DNA of 64,000 nt, taken from positions 620,001 through 684,000 of the forward strand of contig NZ_JBBUKT010000003.1 in assembly GCF_038066715.1 (NCBI RefSeq). Direction: 5' to 3'. The notes under the pieces were generated by a model. It saw only the letters and a list, made by a program, of their open reading frames with translations, was not told where the DNA came from and did not search any database. A program made the translations under genes and the position numbers. This DNA is from Luteolibacter sp. Y139 (GTDB lineage Bacteria > Verrucomicrobiota > Verrucomicrobiia > Verrucomicrobiales > Akkermansiaceae). Shown in pieces: positions 16,017-26,475 of the stretch (the first letter of the stretch is position 1; each line of letters starts with the position of its first letter).

Positions 16017-17414
16017 ATGCCGGACGACGAAGCGACCCTCCCCCTCGACGAGCTCATGCGAGCCGTTGAGGCTGAGGACCGTAGCGCCGTCCGCGCCTTG
16101 GCCGAGGAGATGCACTACGCCGACCTCGCCCAAGCCTATCAGGAGATCGAGGAGGAGAAACACGAGCTGTTTCTCAAGACCATCGGTCCGGAAAAGGCGG
16201 CGGACATGATCGTCGAGCTGCCGGACACGATGATCGAGGAGGCGCTCGATGCCTTCAGCCCGTCCGAGCTGAAGGTCCTCTTCCACGAACTCTCCGACGA
16301 CGACCGCGTGGACATCCTCCAGGACGTGGGCGACGAGGCGCGGCTGCGATTCCTAGGCCTGCTTGGTCCGGAGGACGAGGAGCTCACCCGCTCGCTGCTC
16401 AAGTATGAGCACGATACTGCCGGCGGCCGCATGACCACGCTGATCGGCCGGATTTTCGTCTACCAGACGGTGAAGCAGGCGATCGAAATGCTCCGCCGCG
16501 GCCAAGAGTCGACCGAAACCCTCAGCCGGATTTTCGTGGTCGATGAAAAAGGCCGCTTGCTCGGCAAGCTGCGGTTCCGCGATCTCGCCTTCAACACCTG
16601 GGACACGCCAATCCGCGACATCATGCGCGAGATCGGCCCGGAGCGCGTGCTCGCTACTGCCGACCAGGAAGAGGCGGCGAACATGCTGCTGAAGTACGAC
16701 CTCATCGCGCTGCCGGTCATTGATGAATTCGACCACCTGCTCGGCATCATCACGCACGATGACGCGATGGAGATCCTTCAGGAGGAAAGCACCGAGGACA
16801 TCGAAAAGGCCGCGGGTATCGGTGGCGAGCAGTCGGAGGAAACCTATCTCAACACCACCATCGTCAGCCAATTCCGCCGCCGCGCCGGATGGCTAACCGG
16901 ACTCGCCTTCGTCTCGCTGCTGTCCGGCTATGTGATGATGCGCTTCGGCAATATCCTCAGCCAGGTGTTCCTGCTGTCGCTGTTCCTGCCGATGGTGGTC
17001 GCGGCTGGCGGCAATACCGGGGGTCAGGCTTCCACGATGGTCATCCGCGCGATGTCGCTGGGCGAAATCGGGCCCGGCCTGGCGGGCGAAGTCGCTTGGA
17101 AGGAACTCCGCACCGGCTTCTTCCTCGGAGCCCTGCTCGGCACGTGCATGGCGCTCTTCACGGTGCTTCTCCTGCCGTTTTTCCACCTGCCGATGCCGCC
17201 CGGGATGTCGCTCTGGAAAGTGGCGGTCGCCATCGCCGTGGCACTCACGACCCAGGTCACTTCAGCGACCTTCCTTGGCTCGCTGCTGCCACTCGGCGCG
17301 CGAGCGGCGAAGCTCGACCCTGCGGTGGTTTCAGCTCCGGCCATCGCGGCAATCGTCGATGTGTCCGGAATGGTCATTTATTTCTCGGTCGCCCGGGCGA
17401 TCCTAGGCTTATGA
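16017..17414 (+). CDS. mgtE: Magnesium transporter MgtE
   Basis: 465 residues, normal length. Inner-membrane Mg2+ channel gated by cytosolic Mg2+. Residues about 20-130 are the superhelical MgtE N domain (repeated ADMIVELP-, DDRVDILQD- type motifs), about 135-255 a CBS pair, a linker helix, then five membrane segments from about 285. The ion-pore block PMVVAAGGNTGGQAST is intact, as is the late SAPAIAAIVD motif with the selectivity Asp. Its stop overlaps the next gene's start as ATGA, suggesting translational coupling with the kinase-like gene. Confidence 0.95.
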   Translation: MPDDEATLPLDELMRAVEAEDRSAVRALAEEMHYADLAQAYQEIEEEKHELFLKTIGPEKAADMIVELPDTMIEEALDAFSPSELKVLFHELSDDDRVDILQDVGDEARLRFLGLLGPEDEELTRSLLKYEHDTAGGRMTTLIGRIFVYQTVKQAIEMLRRGQESTETLSRIFVVDEKGRLLGKLRFRDLAFNTWDTPIRDIMREIGPERVLATADQEEAANMLLKYDLIALPVIDEFDHLLGIITHDDAMEILQEESTEDIEKAAGIGGEQSEETYLNTTIVSQFRRRAGWLTGLAFVSLLSGYVMMRFGNILSQVFLLSLFLPMVVAAGGNTGGQASTMVIRAMSLGEIGPGLAGEVAWKELRTGFFLGALLGTCMALFTVLLLPFFHLPMPPGMSLWKVAVAIAVALTTQVTSATFLGSLLPLGARAAKLDPAVVSAPAIAAIVDVSGMVIYFSVARAILGL

Positions 17415-17812
17415 GGGACTTGAAGGATGGCATCCGCGCCCACGTGCGGATCGATTGGATGGGGAATGTGCACAAGCGCTTCCGCGGCACGGACGCCGAC
17501 AAGCGCTATGCCACCGAGGTGGCCGTGCTCAAGGTGCTGGAGGAACGCGGCTGTCCCTACGTGCCGAAGCTGGTGGAAGAACATCCCGAGGAGCTTTATT
17601 TCGTTTCCACGAGCTGCGGCCAACCGGCGTCCACCATTTCAAAGGAACGTGCCGACCAACTCTTCGCCGATCTGGAGAAGGACTACGGCGTCCGTCATCT
17701 GGATGCCGAGCCGCGGAACATTACTTACGATCCTCGCGCGGGGCGGTTCTGCGTCATCGACTTCGAGCTGGCGGAGATTTTGCCGCCGCCCGAACAGCCG
17801 AAATCAACCTGA
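17411..17812 (+). CDS. Minimal protein-kinase-like protein
   Basis: 133 residues, overlapping the mgtE stop as ATGA. It has the order of kinase landmarks in a very short frame: Lys22 in VHKRF as a possible beta-3 lysine, Glu36 in YATEVAVLKVL as the helix-C glutamate, a hinge-like ELYFVSTSCG, the catalytic loop HLDAEPRN (His97, Asp99, Asn103) and IDFELAE (Asp117) in place of Asp-Phe-Gly. A glycine-rich loop is lacking. It resembles RIO/Kdo-kinase-like small phosphotransferases. Coupling to mgtE suggests a link with Mg2+ transport, but this is inference. Its substrate is unknown. Confidence 0.65.
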   Translation: MRDLKDGIRAHVRIDWMGNVHKRFRGTDADKRYATEVAVLKVLEERGCPYVPKLVEEHPEELYFVSTSCGQPASTISKERADQLFADLEKDYGVRHLDAEPRNITYDPRAGRFCVIDFELAEILPPPEQPKST

Positions 17813-17827
17813 CTAACCGAATCGCCC

Positions 17828-18232
17828 ATGCTCGACCACGTCTTCATCACCGTCAAAGACCTCGGTCGATCGATTGCCTTCTACGAGACGGCTCTCCAGC
17901 CGCTCGGCATCGAGCATGTCATCGACTACGACGGCAAGGACGGCCCCGAAGGCCATCCCGATCTCAAGGGCTTCGGGCGGGACGGCCGAGTATTCTTCTG
18001 GCTCAGGCAGGGCGATGCCGATGCCAAGGCGGCGCATATCGGCTTCGTCGCCAAGAGTGAGGCCGAGGTGAACGCATTCCACGAGGCAGCGATGGCAGCG
18101 GGCGCTACCGACAACGGCCCGCCCGGTGCGCGCCTTTACTACGATCCGCGCTACTACGCTGCAAACGTCTTCGATCCCGACGGCTATAGCCTTGAGGCGG
18201 TCTACAAGAGCTGGCAACACGGCCAATCATAG
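17828..18232 (+). CDS. VOC-family protein
   Basis: 134 residues, a single-domain vicinal-oxygen-chelate protein: MLDHVFITVKDLGRSIAFYE at the start, KAAHIGFVAKSEAEVNAFHE in the middle and YYAANVFDPDGYSLEAVYK at the end. The His of LDHV, the His of AAHIGF and the Glu of LEAVYK are the likely metal ligands. It lies 15 bases after the mini-kinase gene, so it may be read from the same transcript. Substrate not known. Confidence 0.85.
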   Translation: MLDHVFITVKDLGRSIAFYETALQPLGIEHVIDYDGKDGPEGHPDLKGFGRDGRVFFWLRQGDADAKAAHIGFVAKSEAEVNAFHEAAMAAGATDNGPPGARLYYDPRYYAANVFDPDGYSLEAVYKSWQHGQS

Positions 18233-18296
18233 TGGCTGAGTCACTGGGACGATTTGCATACCGTTTTCAGTGGCAAAGCGTAACATGGACGCCCCC

Positions 18297-18761
18297 ATGA
18301 ACCATTCTGTCCATCTAGCATCCGTTGAAGCGGTGCCCACCGCAGTGGTGCGCGAGCAGGTGAAGCCTCACGAGCTTTCCAAGTTCGTCCCCGCGGCTTG
18401 CGGCGAAGTCTGGTCCTTCGTTCGCGCCGCCGGGCTGCCGAAACCGGGGAGACACGTGGCGTTGTATTTGAAGGATCACCAGGTGGAAGTCGGAGCGGAG
18501 GTCACCGAGCCGTTTGTTGGAGATGACCGCGTCCACTACTCACAGCTCCCTGCAGGCCAAGTGGCGACAACGACCCACTTCGGTCCTTATAGTGGCCTTG
18601 GCGAAGCCCACGATGCGGTCCGGCGATGGTGCGCGGAAAACGGGCAGGTGCCTGCCGGGATTTGTTGGGAGATCTACGGGCACTGGGAGGAAATCTGGAA
18701 CGCCGATCCCTCGCAGATCCGCACCGACGTCTTTTATCTGCTTCAAGAGCAGGCATCCTGA
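18297..18761 (+). CDS. GyrI-like (effector-binding) domain protein
   Basis: About 154 residues made of one GyrI-like small-molecule-binding domain, as in the effector half of AraC/MerR-type activators and SbmC: VPTAVVREQVKPHELSKF at the start, DRVHYSQLPAGQVATTTHFGPYSGLGEAHDA, of which HFGPYSGL is the family mark, and GICWEIYGHWEE with the conserved Glu pocket residue. There is no DNA-binding domain, so it is a stand-alone binding protein, possibly with esterase-like or detoxifying function. ATG 18297 is picked since the fold starts there; ATG 18285 and GTG 18270 are also in frame. Confidence 0.8.
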   Translation: MNHSVHLASVEAVPTAVVREQVKPHELSKFVPAACGEVWSFVRAAGLPKPGRHVALYLKDHQVEVGAEVTEPFVGDDRVHYSQLPAGQVATTTHFGPYSGLGEAHDAVRRWCAENGQVPAGICWEIYGHWEEIWNADPSQIRTDVFYLLQEQAS

Positions 18762-18817
18762 AGGTGGCGGGCGAATGCGCTTGATAGAGCCCGGCGGGTC
18801 CGGGGCATCTTCATGGC

Positions 18818-19552
18818 GTGGCCTTTGAGCTCCAGCCCTTCCTCGCCGAGTTCGGCGCGCTTGCCGCGGAACGCGGATTCGTCGCGCAGACGCTGTGCGA
18901 AACCGCTGCCGGCCCGGTGATCGTTTGGGAAAAGCGGGGCGATGGCCTGGCGGCTTACCTTTCCGCCGGGATCCACGGCGATGAACCGGCTGGTCCGCTC
19001 GCCGTGATGGAACTGCTCAAGCAGGGAGCCCTCAATGACGGCCCGTGGCTGGTCTGCCCGGTGCTCAATCCTACCGGGCTGGCCGCCGGCACTCGCGACA
19101 ATGCGGACGGCGTGGACCTTAACCGCGACTACTGGGCCCGCCGCACTCCGGAGGTCCAAGCCCACGCCGCATGGCTGGAGTCGCTCCCCTGCCCGCGGAT
19201 TTTCATCTCGCTGCACGAGGACTGGGAAACCAGCGGCTTCTATTTCTACGAGATCAATCTCGGCGACGATCGGCCGGAGCGCGCCGGTGCGATCCTGGAG
19301 GCCGTGAAGCCGTGGTTCCCGCCCGAACCCGGCGCGATGATCGATGGCCACGACATCCGCGATGCGGGCTGGATCTATCACGCCGCCGAGGCGGACCTCC
19401 CGGGAAATTGGCCGGAGGCGATCTTCCTGGCCAAGCGCGGCTGCCCGGTTTCCTTCACCTTCGAAACGCCGAGCGCGAATTGCCTGCAGGACCGGATCGC
19501 CGCGCATGTGGCCGCGGCGAAGGCGGCCGCTACATTTCACCCGCGTCTCTGA
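18818..19552 (+). CDS. M14-family zinc carboxypeptidase/amidase
   Basis: 244 residues from a GTG start. Zinc ligands are in GIHGDEPAG (His53 and Glu56) and SLHEDWE; the substrate-binding segment NADGVDLNRDYW has the Arg-Asp pair, and FTFETPS carries the catalytic Glu. This is the short M14 form, like murein-peptide amidase MpaA and DUF2817 or aspartoacylase-type enzymes, so it may trim muropeptides or N-acylated amino acids. No signal peptide, so cytoplasmic. 37 bases precede the next gene. Confidence 0.87.
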   Translation: MAFELQPFLAEFGALAAERGFVAQTLCETAAGPVIVWEKRGDGLAAYLSAGIHGDEPAGPLAVMELLKQGALNDGPWLVCPVLNPTGLAAGTRDNADGVDLNRDYWARRTPEVQAHAAWLESLPCPRIFISLHEDWETSGFYFYEINLGDDRPERAGAILEAVKPWFPPEPGAMIDGHDIRDAGWIYHAAEADLPGNWPEAIFLAKRGCPVSFTFETPSANCLQDRIAAHVAAAKAAATFHPRL

Positions 19553-19589
19553 GATCGACGGCGCGGGCGGCGACGCTAGTTTGCGCGCT

Positions 19590-21833
19590 ATGCGATTTCT
19601 CCTGCCGTTGCTGTGCCTCCCTGCGGCCCTCCTCGCCGCACCCGCCGACGACTTCATTGCCGCCGCCAAGGCGAAGCACGGAGAAGCCGGTGAGAAAGCG
19701 GCAAAGTTCCTGACTGAGAACATGCCGGCAAAAGATCGCGAGGCGTTGTCGGCGGAATTTCTCGGCAACAACCTCGATCTCGCCCTCCAAGCGCGCGGCG
19801 AGTTCCCGTGGGCGAAGGACGTCCCGGAGGACATCTTTCTCAATGACGTGCTGCCATACGCCGTCTTTGACGAAACGCGCGAGGCATGGCGGAAGGACTT
19901 CCTCGAAAAGGCGCGGCCTCTGGTGAAGGACGCGAAGACCGTCACGGACGCTGTGCAGGCGCTGAACCGCGAGTTCTTCAAGATCGTCGACGTTCACTAC
20001 AACACCGGCCGCAAGATTCCGAACCAGAGTCCGTCGGAGTCGATGGCGATCAACAAGGCGACCTGCACCGGTCTCTCGATCATCCTCGTCGATGCCTGCC
20101 GCGCTGTGGGCATCCCGGCCCGCGCCACCGGCACACCGCTGTGGGCGAATGAGCGCGGCAATCACACGTGGGTCGAGGTCTGGGACGGCGACTGGCACTT
20201 CACCGGTGCCGACGAATACGAGAAGGACGGCCTGGATCGCGGATGGTTCGTGAACGATGCCGCGCAGGCCAAGCTGGACGATCCGAAATACGGCATCTTC
20301 TCGACCTCGTGGAAGAAGGACGGCACCGCATTCCCCATGGTCTGGGCAGAGGGAAGCCAGGACGTGGCGGCGGTGAATGTGACCTCCCGTTACGCGAAGA
20401 CACCCGCCCCGGCGGAAAGCGCCGTGGCAAAGCTCGGCGTGCGGCTTTTCCAGAAGAAGGGCGGCGAACGCCTGGCGGTTCCGTTCGTGGTGCTGGATGA
20501 CACCGACAAGAAGCTCGGCGAGTCAGAGACCAAGGCGGGCACGACGGATCTCAATGACATGCCGCGCTTCGAGTTGAAGCCCGGTGCCAAGGGCTGGCTG
20601 CGATTCACGAAGGAGAGCGAGGTGCGGGAGATGGCCTTCGGCCCGCTGGAGAAAGGCGATCCGACAGTGGATGCGGCTTGGGAGGATCTAGCACCGGTCC
20701 CCTGCTCGATCTCGACGGTGGAGTATTGGCTTTCCTCGTCACGAAAGGAAGAAGATCTGCCCGGTGACCTGAGCAAGGCCGATGCCGCACGCGTCCTCCA
20801 CCTGCTGGCCGCGGATCGTACGAGCGCCCTTGCCAAGGAGCGGAAGGACGAGCTGGAGAAGAAGTCGATCACGCTCGGTGACAAGACGTTGCGCTGGCTG
20901 GACAAGACCTTCGGCGACGCCCCTGCCGAAGGCCGCAGCCTGTGGATCTCCATGCACGGCGGCGGCAGCGCCCCGCCGCAAGTGAATGACCAGCAGTGGC
21001 AAAACCAGATCAAACTCTACGAGCCGGCCGAAGGCATCTACATCGCGCCGCGCGCGCCTACCGACACCTGGAACATGTGGCACGAGGGGCACATTGATCC
21101 GATGTTCCAGCGGCTGATCGAGGACCATGTCGCCCTGCGCGGCGTGAACCCTAACAAAGTCTATCTCATGGGCTATTCGGCCGGCGGTGATGGCGTGTGG
21201 CAGCTCGCTCCCCGGATGGCGGACCGTTTTGCCGCTGCCGCGATGATGGCGGGCCATCCGAACGAGGCCTCGCTGTTAGGCCTGCGTGACCTGCCCTTCG
21301 CGATCTTCATGGGTGGCGCGGATGCTGCCTACGATCGCAACAAGATCGCCGCTGCCAAGACTGCCGAGCTCGACCAACTCGCGAAGGACGATCCTGGCGG
21401 CTACGTCCACATGTCCCGGATCTACGAGGGCCTGCCGCACTGGATGAATCGCAAGGACGCCGAAGCCGTGCCGTGGATGGCCACCTTCACCCGCCAACCC
21501 TGGCCGAAGAAAATCGTGTGGTTCCAGGACGACATCACTCACGACCGCTTCTACTGGCTGAAGATTCCCGATCTCGCCGCTGCCAAAGCCGGGCAGAAGA
21601 TCGTCGCGACCGTGGAAGGCCAGAAGATCAGCCTGGAAGGTGACGTGCCATCCAAGACCGAGCTGCGGCTTTCCGATGAGCTGCTGGATCTCGATCAGCC
21701 GGTGACCGTCAGCGTGAACGGCAAGCAGGTCCACGAGGGAAAGGTGCCGCGAACGGCCACCGCCATCCGCACCACGCTGAATGAGCGCCTTGATCCGGCG
21801 GCGGCGGCAAACGCAGTGCTAATACTGCCCTGA
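19590..21833 (+). CDS. Exported transglutaminase-like plus alpha/beta-hydrolase fusion protein
   Basis: 747 residues, signal peptide about 1-15. Residues about 130-230 are a transglutaminase-like (papain-fold) domain: Cys159 in KATCTGLSI, His192 in NHTWVEVWDG and an Asp in HFTGADE. After a beta-rich linker (270-400), residues about 440-680 form an esterase/PHB-depolymerase-type alpha/beta hydrolase with LWISMHGGGSAPP for the oxyanion region, nucleophile Ser530 in GYSAGGDG and a likely His in GLPHW. A short beta domain ends the protein. Both active sites look intact, so it may be bifunctional on peptide- or ester-crosslinked polymers outside the cell. An upstream in-frame ATG (19344) is ignored, as it overlaps the previous gene and hides the signal peptide. 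Confidence 0.8.
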   Translation: MRFLLPLLCLPAALLAAPADDFIAAAKAKHGEAGEKAAKFLTENMPAKDREALSAEFLGNNLDLALQARGEFPWAKDVPEDIFLNDVLPYAVFDETREAWRKDFLEKARPLVKDAKTVTDAVQALNREFFKIVDVHYNTGRKIPNQSPSESMAINKATCTGLSIILVDACRAVGIPARATGTPLWANERGNHTWVEVWDGDWHFTGADEYEKDGLDRGWFVNDAAQAKLDDPKYGIFSTSWKKDGTAFPMVWAEGSQDVAAVNVTSRYAKTPAPAESAVAKLGVRLFQKKGGERLAVPFVVLDDTDKKLGESETKAGTTDLNDMPRFELKPGAKGWLRFTKESEVREMAFGPLEKGDPTVDAAWEDLAPVPCSISTVEYWLSSSRKEEDLPGDLSKADAARVLHLLAADRTSALAKERKDELEKKSITLGDKTLRWLDKTFGDAPAEGRSLWISMHGGGSAPPQVNDQQWQNQIKLYEPAEGIYIAPRAPTDTWNMWHEGHIDPMFQRLIEDHVALRGVNPNKVYLMGYSAGGDGVWQLAPRMADRFAAAAMMAGHPNEASLLGLRDLPFAIFMGGADAAYDRNKIAAAKTAELDQLAKDDPGGYVHMSRIYEGLPHWMNRKDAEAVPWMATFTRQPWPKKIVWFQDDITHDRFYWLKIPDLAAAKAGQKIVATVEGQKISLEGDVPSKTELRLSDELLDLDQPVTVSVNGKQVHEGKVPRTATAIRTTLNERLDPAAAANAVLILP

Positions 21834-21881
21834 AACAAGCTCACACCCGGAGCTGGAATAGCCCGGGCACATTCACCGCCT

Positions 21882-22304
21882 TTGAAGTCCGTAATTTCCG
21901 AAAGCAGATGGAAGGCATTCTGCGTCCGGCGTGAACTGCCGCTCGAGCAGGCCGGATTTGCCATCGCCACTTGCTACTATGGCATCGGTTTCAACACGCG
22001 GCCGGGAACACTGCTACTTACGAGCGACGCGATCATTCACCATTCCTACTCCTGGCGCGATACGTGGTATGCGATTTTCGAACCCAGCATCCCTGTCGTG
22101 ATTCCTCTGTCCGACATCGATTTCATCGTTGAGAGGCACTACGGCTTTTGGCGGCGTGCGCACCTCGCGCATCCTGATGCTTGTTTCGAGGTCGTCACGT
22201 CCGCGAAGGAGAGTCATCATCTGGTCTTGCAGCGAGGCGGAATAGAATTCCGCGCGGCATTGGTCGAGGCCTCGGTCAAATTCCTCGATGACGACGTCGC
22301 TTGA
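21882..22304 (+). CDS. Hypothetical protein, PH/GRAM-like beta fold
   Basis: 140 residues from a TTG start; no ATG is available in frame near the 5' end. I do not recognise a family with certainty. The strand pattern GTLLLTSDAIIHHSY, then VIPLSDIDFIVERHYGFWRR, CFEVVTSAKESHHLVLQR and IEFRAALVEA fits a bacterial PH or GRAM-like domain, which bind lipids or proteins. 24 bases precede the PhzF-like gene, so they may be co-transcribed. Confidence 0.6.
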   Translation: MKSVISESRWKAFCVRRELPLEQAGFAIATCYYGIGFNTRPGTLLLTSDAIIHHSYSWRDTWYAIFEPSIPVVIPLSDIDFIVERHYGFWRRAHLAHPDACFEVVTSAKESHHLVLQRGGIEFRAALVEASVKFLDDDVA

Positions 22305-22328
22305 ACCTCCACGACCGGAACAGGACTC

Positions 22329-23114
22329 ATGAGCATTCCCTACTATCAGGTTGATGCGTTTACGGACCGTCTCTTCGGCGGCAATCCCGCCGGGGTGTGC
22401 CTCCTGACGGATTGGCTGCCGGACCACGTCCTGCAGTCCATCGCGGCCGAGAACAACCTGGCTGAGACCGCCTTCGTGATTCAGCGCGACTCGTTCTTCG
22501 ACCTCCGCTGGTTTACCCCGGAGCTCGAGGTGGATCTATGTGGCCATGCGACCTTGGCCTCCGCCCACGTGATCTTCCGGCATCTAGGCTACCGTGGTTC
22601 CGTTGTCCGGTTCCAGACTCGTTCCGGGATCCTTTCGGTTTCGCGCGAGGAGGGTGAGCGGCTCACGCTCGATTTCCCGGCCCGCCCGGCAGATCTGTGT
22701 GATACACCGGCTGCGTTGGCTGCCGGCCTAGGTGCCACCCCGGTAGTCACTGGCAAAGCCCGCGACTACCTCGCCGTTTTTGAGTCTGAGGAAGAGGTGC
22801 GCCATCTCAAGCCGGACATGGCGGCTCTCGCGCGCCTCGATTGCCTGGGGATCATCGCGACCGCGCCCGGTGTGGATTGTGATTTTGTCTCGCGGTTCTT
22901 CGCTCCCGGCGCAGGGGTTCCCGAAGACCCGGTCACAGGCTCCGCCCACTGCACACTCATTCCCTACTGGGCCGGGCGTCTGGGCCGCACGAAGCTCCAT
23001 GCGCGACAGGTTTCCCAGCGGGGCGGGGAGTTGTTCTGCGAGCATCGCAGCGACCGCGTCGGCATTGGCGGCCATGCCGTGACGTATTCGTCCGGCTTTC
23101 TTCACGTCTCCTAG
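22329..23114 (+). CDS. PhzF-family isomerase/epimerase-like protein
   Basis: 261 residues, the usual length. The two-lobed PhzF/DapF-like fold is marked by QVDAFTDRLFGGNPAGVCLL at the start, catalytic Glu46 in NNLAETAFV, DLCGHATLASAH and, in the second lobe, EDPVTGSAHC. The protein is therefore likely an active isomerase using general acid-base chemistry, but no phenazine genes are near and the substrate is unknown. The start has a fair ribosome site (CAGGA). Confidence 0.9.
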   Translation: MSIPYYQVDAFTDRLFGGNPAGVCLLTDWLPDHVLQSIAAENNLAETAFVIQRDSFFDLRWFTPELEVDLCGHATLASAHVIFRHLGYRGSVVRFQTRSGILSVSREEGERLTLDFPARPADLCDTPAALAAGLGATPVVTGKARDYLAVFESEEEVRHLKPDMAALARLDCLGIIATAPGVDCDFVSRFFAPGAGVPEDPVTGSAHCTLIPYWAGRLGRTKLHARQVSQRGGELFCEHRSDRVGIGGHAVTYSSGFLHVS

Positions 23115-23143
23115 ATACGGCGTTGCCCTCAAAGTAACGTAGG

Positions 23144-23161
23144 CGCGTTCGTGAGAACGCG
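23144..23161. other. Short intergenic hairpin
   Basis: Perfect seven-base arms CGCGTTC / GAACGCG around a GTGA loop, 30 bases after the PhzF-like stop. It has no T run, so it could be a weak or Rho-type stop signal or simply a stem stabilising the message end. Confidence 0.4.
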
Positions 23162-23237
23162 GAAGCCACCGGCTAAGCGGACTTCACCCTTCCTTCCGCG
23201 ATGTCACCACCGCGCCCACGAAGATAACATTCCCACG

Positions 23238-23271
23238 AAAAAGCCCGGCTTCCTGAGGGAGAGCCGGGCTT
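23238..23271 (-). terminator. Rho-independent terminator of glnB
   Basis: Ten-base arms AAGCCCGGCT / AGCCGGGCTT around an 11-base loop, followed on the minus strand by TTTTC. It lies 26 bases past the glnB stop codon. Confidence 0.88.
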
Positions 23272-23296
23272 GGATGACCTGGGGAAAATTTTTCAG

Positions 23297-23761
<465 letters not shown>

Positions 23762-23841
23762 TCAATCTCAAGAGTTTCCGGGGATTAGCCGGTGCTCCCG
23801 GCGGTTTTTATCCCAGTGGATTTTCAAAGTTCTCTTCCGCC

Positions 23842-24174
23842 TTGAACGACCCATTTCCACCTCCAAATCCCTCGATCCGCTGGTTCCGAGTCGTGGTCTG
23901 GCTGATGCCCACCTGCATCGCTTTTACCACCCTTCTCGCACTCGATCTGGTCGCTCCCCTGCTGGGAGGACCGTTCGGATGCTGGCTCTTCGGCTGGGGA
24001 ACGGTCAACTTGGCGACGACCTACGGCCTCGGCCTGTTTGACGGGAAGTTGAGACGCTCGCGGCTGTCTCCCGATGATGTCTTCCCACCCGAGGCGCAGT
24101 TCCTGATTCTCCAGCTTATCATCGTGCCGCCCCTGTTCCTCGCCGGCTGGGCGATCCTCTCGTCGGTTCCTTAG
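23842..24174 (+). CDS. Small hypothetical membrane protein
   Basis: About 110 residues with two or three membrane segments: a long hydrophobic run (VVVWLMPTCIAFTTLLALDL), a middle one around WLFGWGTVNLATTYGLG, and LILQLIIVPPLFLAGWAIL at the end. Family not recognised. The start is uncertain: the frame is open from 23743 with TTG at 23743 and TTG at 23842; I use the second because the upstream part is not protein-like and overlaps the glnB promoter region. 33 bases precede the acyltransferase gene. Confidence 0.5.
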   Translation: MNDPFPPPNPSIRWFRVVVWLMPTCIAFTTLLALDLVAPLLGGPFGCWLFGWGTVNLATTYGLGLFDGKLRRSRLSPDDVFPPEAQFLILQLIIVPPLFLAGWAILSSVP

Positions 24175-24207
24175 CGGGAACGACCTTGGGACCCTCCGTT
24201 TTTTCCT

Positions 24208-25314
24208 GTGCTGGCAGGCGATGCATGGCAGCGTCGCCGCGCCTTGTCCGCCCCGCGAAACACCCAACTGGATGGCTGGCGCGCTTTTGCCGTGCTGGGC
24301 GTGATCTGGCTGCACTGGACGCCACGGGAATGGCGTGGCGCTCTGCCCTTTGAGATCGGCCTGTACTTCTTCCTGATTCTCACCGGCTTCCTCACAACAC
24401 GGGTGCTGCTGCGCGACCGTGACGCAGGCGAAAAGCTGCACAAGCCCTGGAGGCGGATGGCCTTCCGGCACTTCCTGAAGCGGCGGGCGATCCGGCTGCT
24501 GCTGCCCTGCTATGCGGCGATGCTTCTCGGATGGCTCTGCCGCTCGCCCGACCTGATCGCCCATCCCTTCATCTACCTCGGGCACTTGGCGAATCTCCAC
24601 ATGGCCTTCTCGCCGAATTGGCCACCCGGCACCGCGCACTACTGGACCCTTGCGATCCAGATCCAGTTCTTCCTGCTCTGGCCGCTGGTGATCTTCTACC
24701 TGCCCAGAAAGGCTCTGTTGCCCACCCTGATCGCCTTCGTTTTGCTGGCTCCGCTTACCCGCTGGGCGGTTCTGAATTATTTCCCTCAGGTCTATCACGC
24801 AGGAGCCCTGTCCACTTCGGCAGCGGACTACCTCGGGACGGGCTCGCTGCTGGCGCTGGCGATGGAACGCGGGATGCAAGCAGGTGATCGCAGGCTGCGC
24901 TTCGCCGCTTGGCTGGCCTTTGCCGCCTACCTGATCCTGTATGTGTTCGATGAATCCGGCCATGCGGTGACCGGTTTGCGACACTTCCAGCAGACCCTGC
25001 TCTCGATCGCTTTCGTCGGGCTGATCTCCGCGACTCTGCACGGCTTCTCCGGTGCCTTGGCGAAAGTGCTCGAGCATCCCGTGGCCCAACACATCGGGCG
25101 GATCAGCTACGGGCTCTATCTCTTCCACACCATCGTGCCGCTGGCAGTGGGCAAGCTCATCCCTTGGCTGTGGTGGGCGGACGGCCCCAACCAGCTGATG
25201 CTGGCACTGCGCATCCTCGTCTTTGCCCTAGGCTCCTGGGGTACGGCTTATGCCTGCTGGCGCTACCTTGAGCAGCCTTTGGACCGATTCCGCCAGCACT
25301 CCCGTCCGGCTTAG
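24208..25314 (+). CDS. Acyltransferase 3 family membrane protein (OafA/YrhL-like)
   Basis: 368 residues, GTG start, about ten membrane helices. Starts with NTQLDGWRAFAVLGVIWLHW, where the Arg and His match the catalytic region of acyltransferase-3 proteins, and then EIGLYFFLILTGFLTTRVLL and KRRAIRLLLPCYA. Members O-acylate surface sugars such as O-antigen, exopolysaccharide or peptidoglycan. No SGNH domain is fused. The acceptor cannot be told. It is followed 76 bases later by tdh. Confidence 0.9.
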   Translation: MLAGDAWQRRRALSAPRNTQLDGWRAFAVLGVIWLHWTPREWRGALPFEIGLYFFLILTGFLTTRVLLRDRDAGEKLHKPWRRMAFRHFLKRRAIRLLLPCYAAMLLGWLCRSPDLIAHPFIYLGHLANLHMAFSPNWPPGTAHYWTLAIQIQFFLLWPLVIFYLPRKALLPTLIAFVLLAPLTRWAVLNYFPQVYHAGALSTSAADYLGTGSLLALAMERGMQAGDRRLRFAAWLAFAAYLILYVFDESGHAVTGLRHFQQTLLSIAFVGLISATLHGFSGALAKVLEHPVAQHIGRISYGLYLFHTIVPLAVGKLIPWLWWADGPNQLMLALRILVFALGSWGTAYACWRYLEQPLDRFRQHSRPA

Positions 25315-25390
25315 TCACTTTTCCCGGTGGTAAAACATTTCCCTAGCTCGCCCTAGGGGCCCGTGCACCATCCCGAGCGCACCCGATCTG

Positions 25391-26419
<1,029 letters not shown>

Positions 26420-26475
26420 CCGACGGCTCCACCCCTCGAAAGAGCGGTTTTTCCGGGGTTGTCGTCGCGGAGGAT

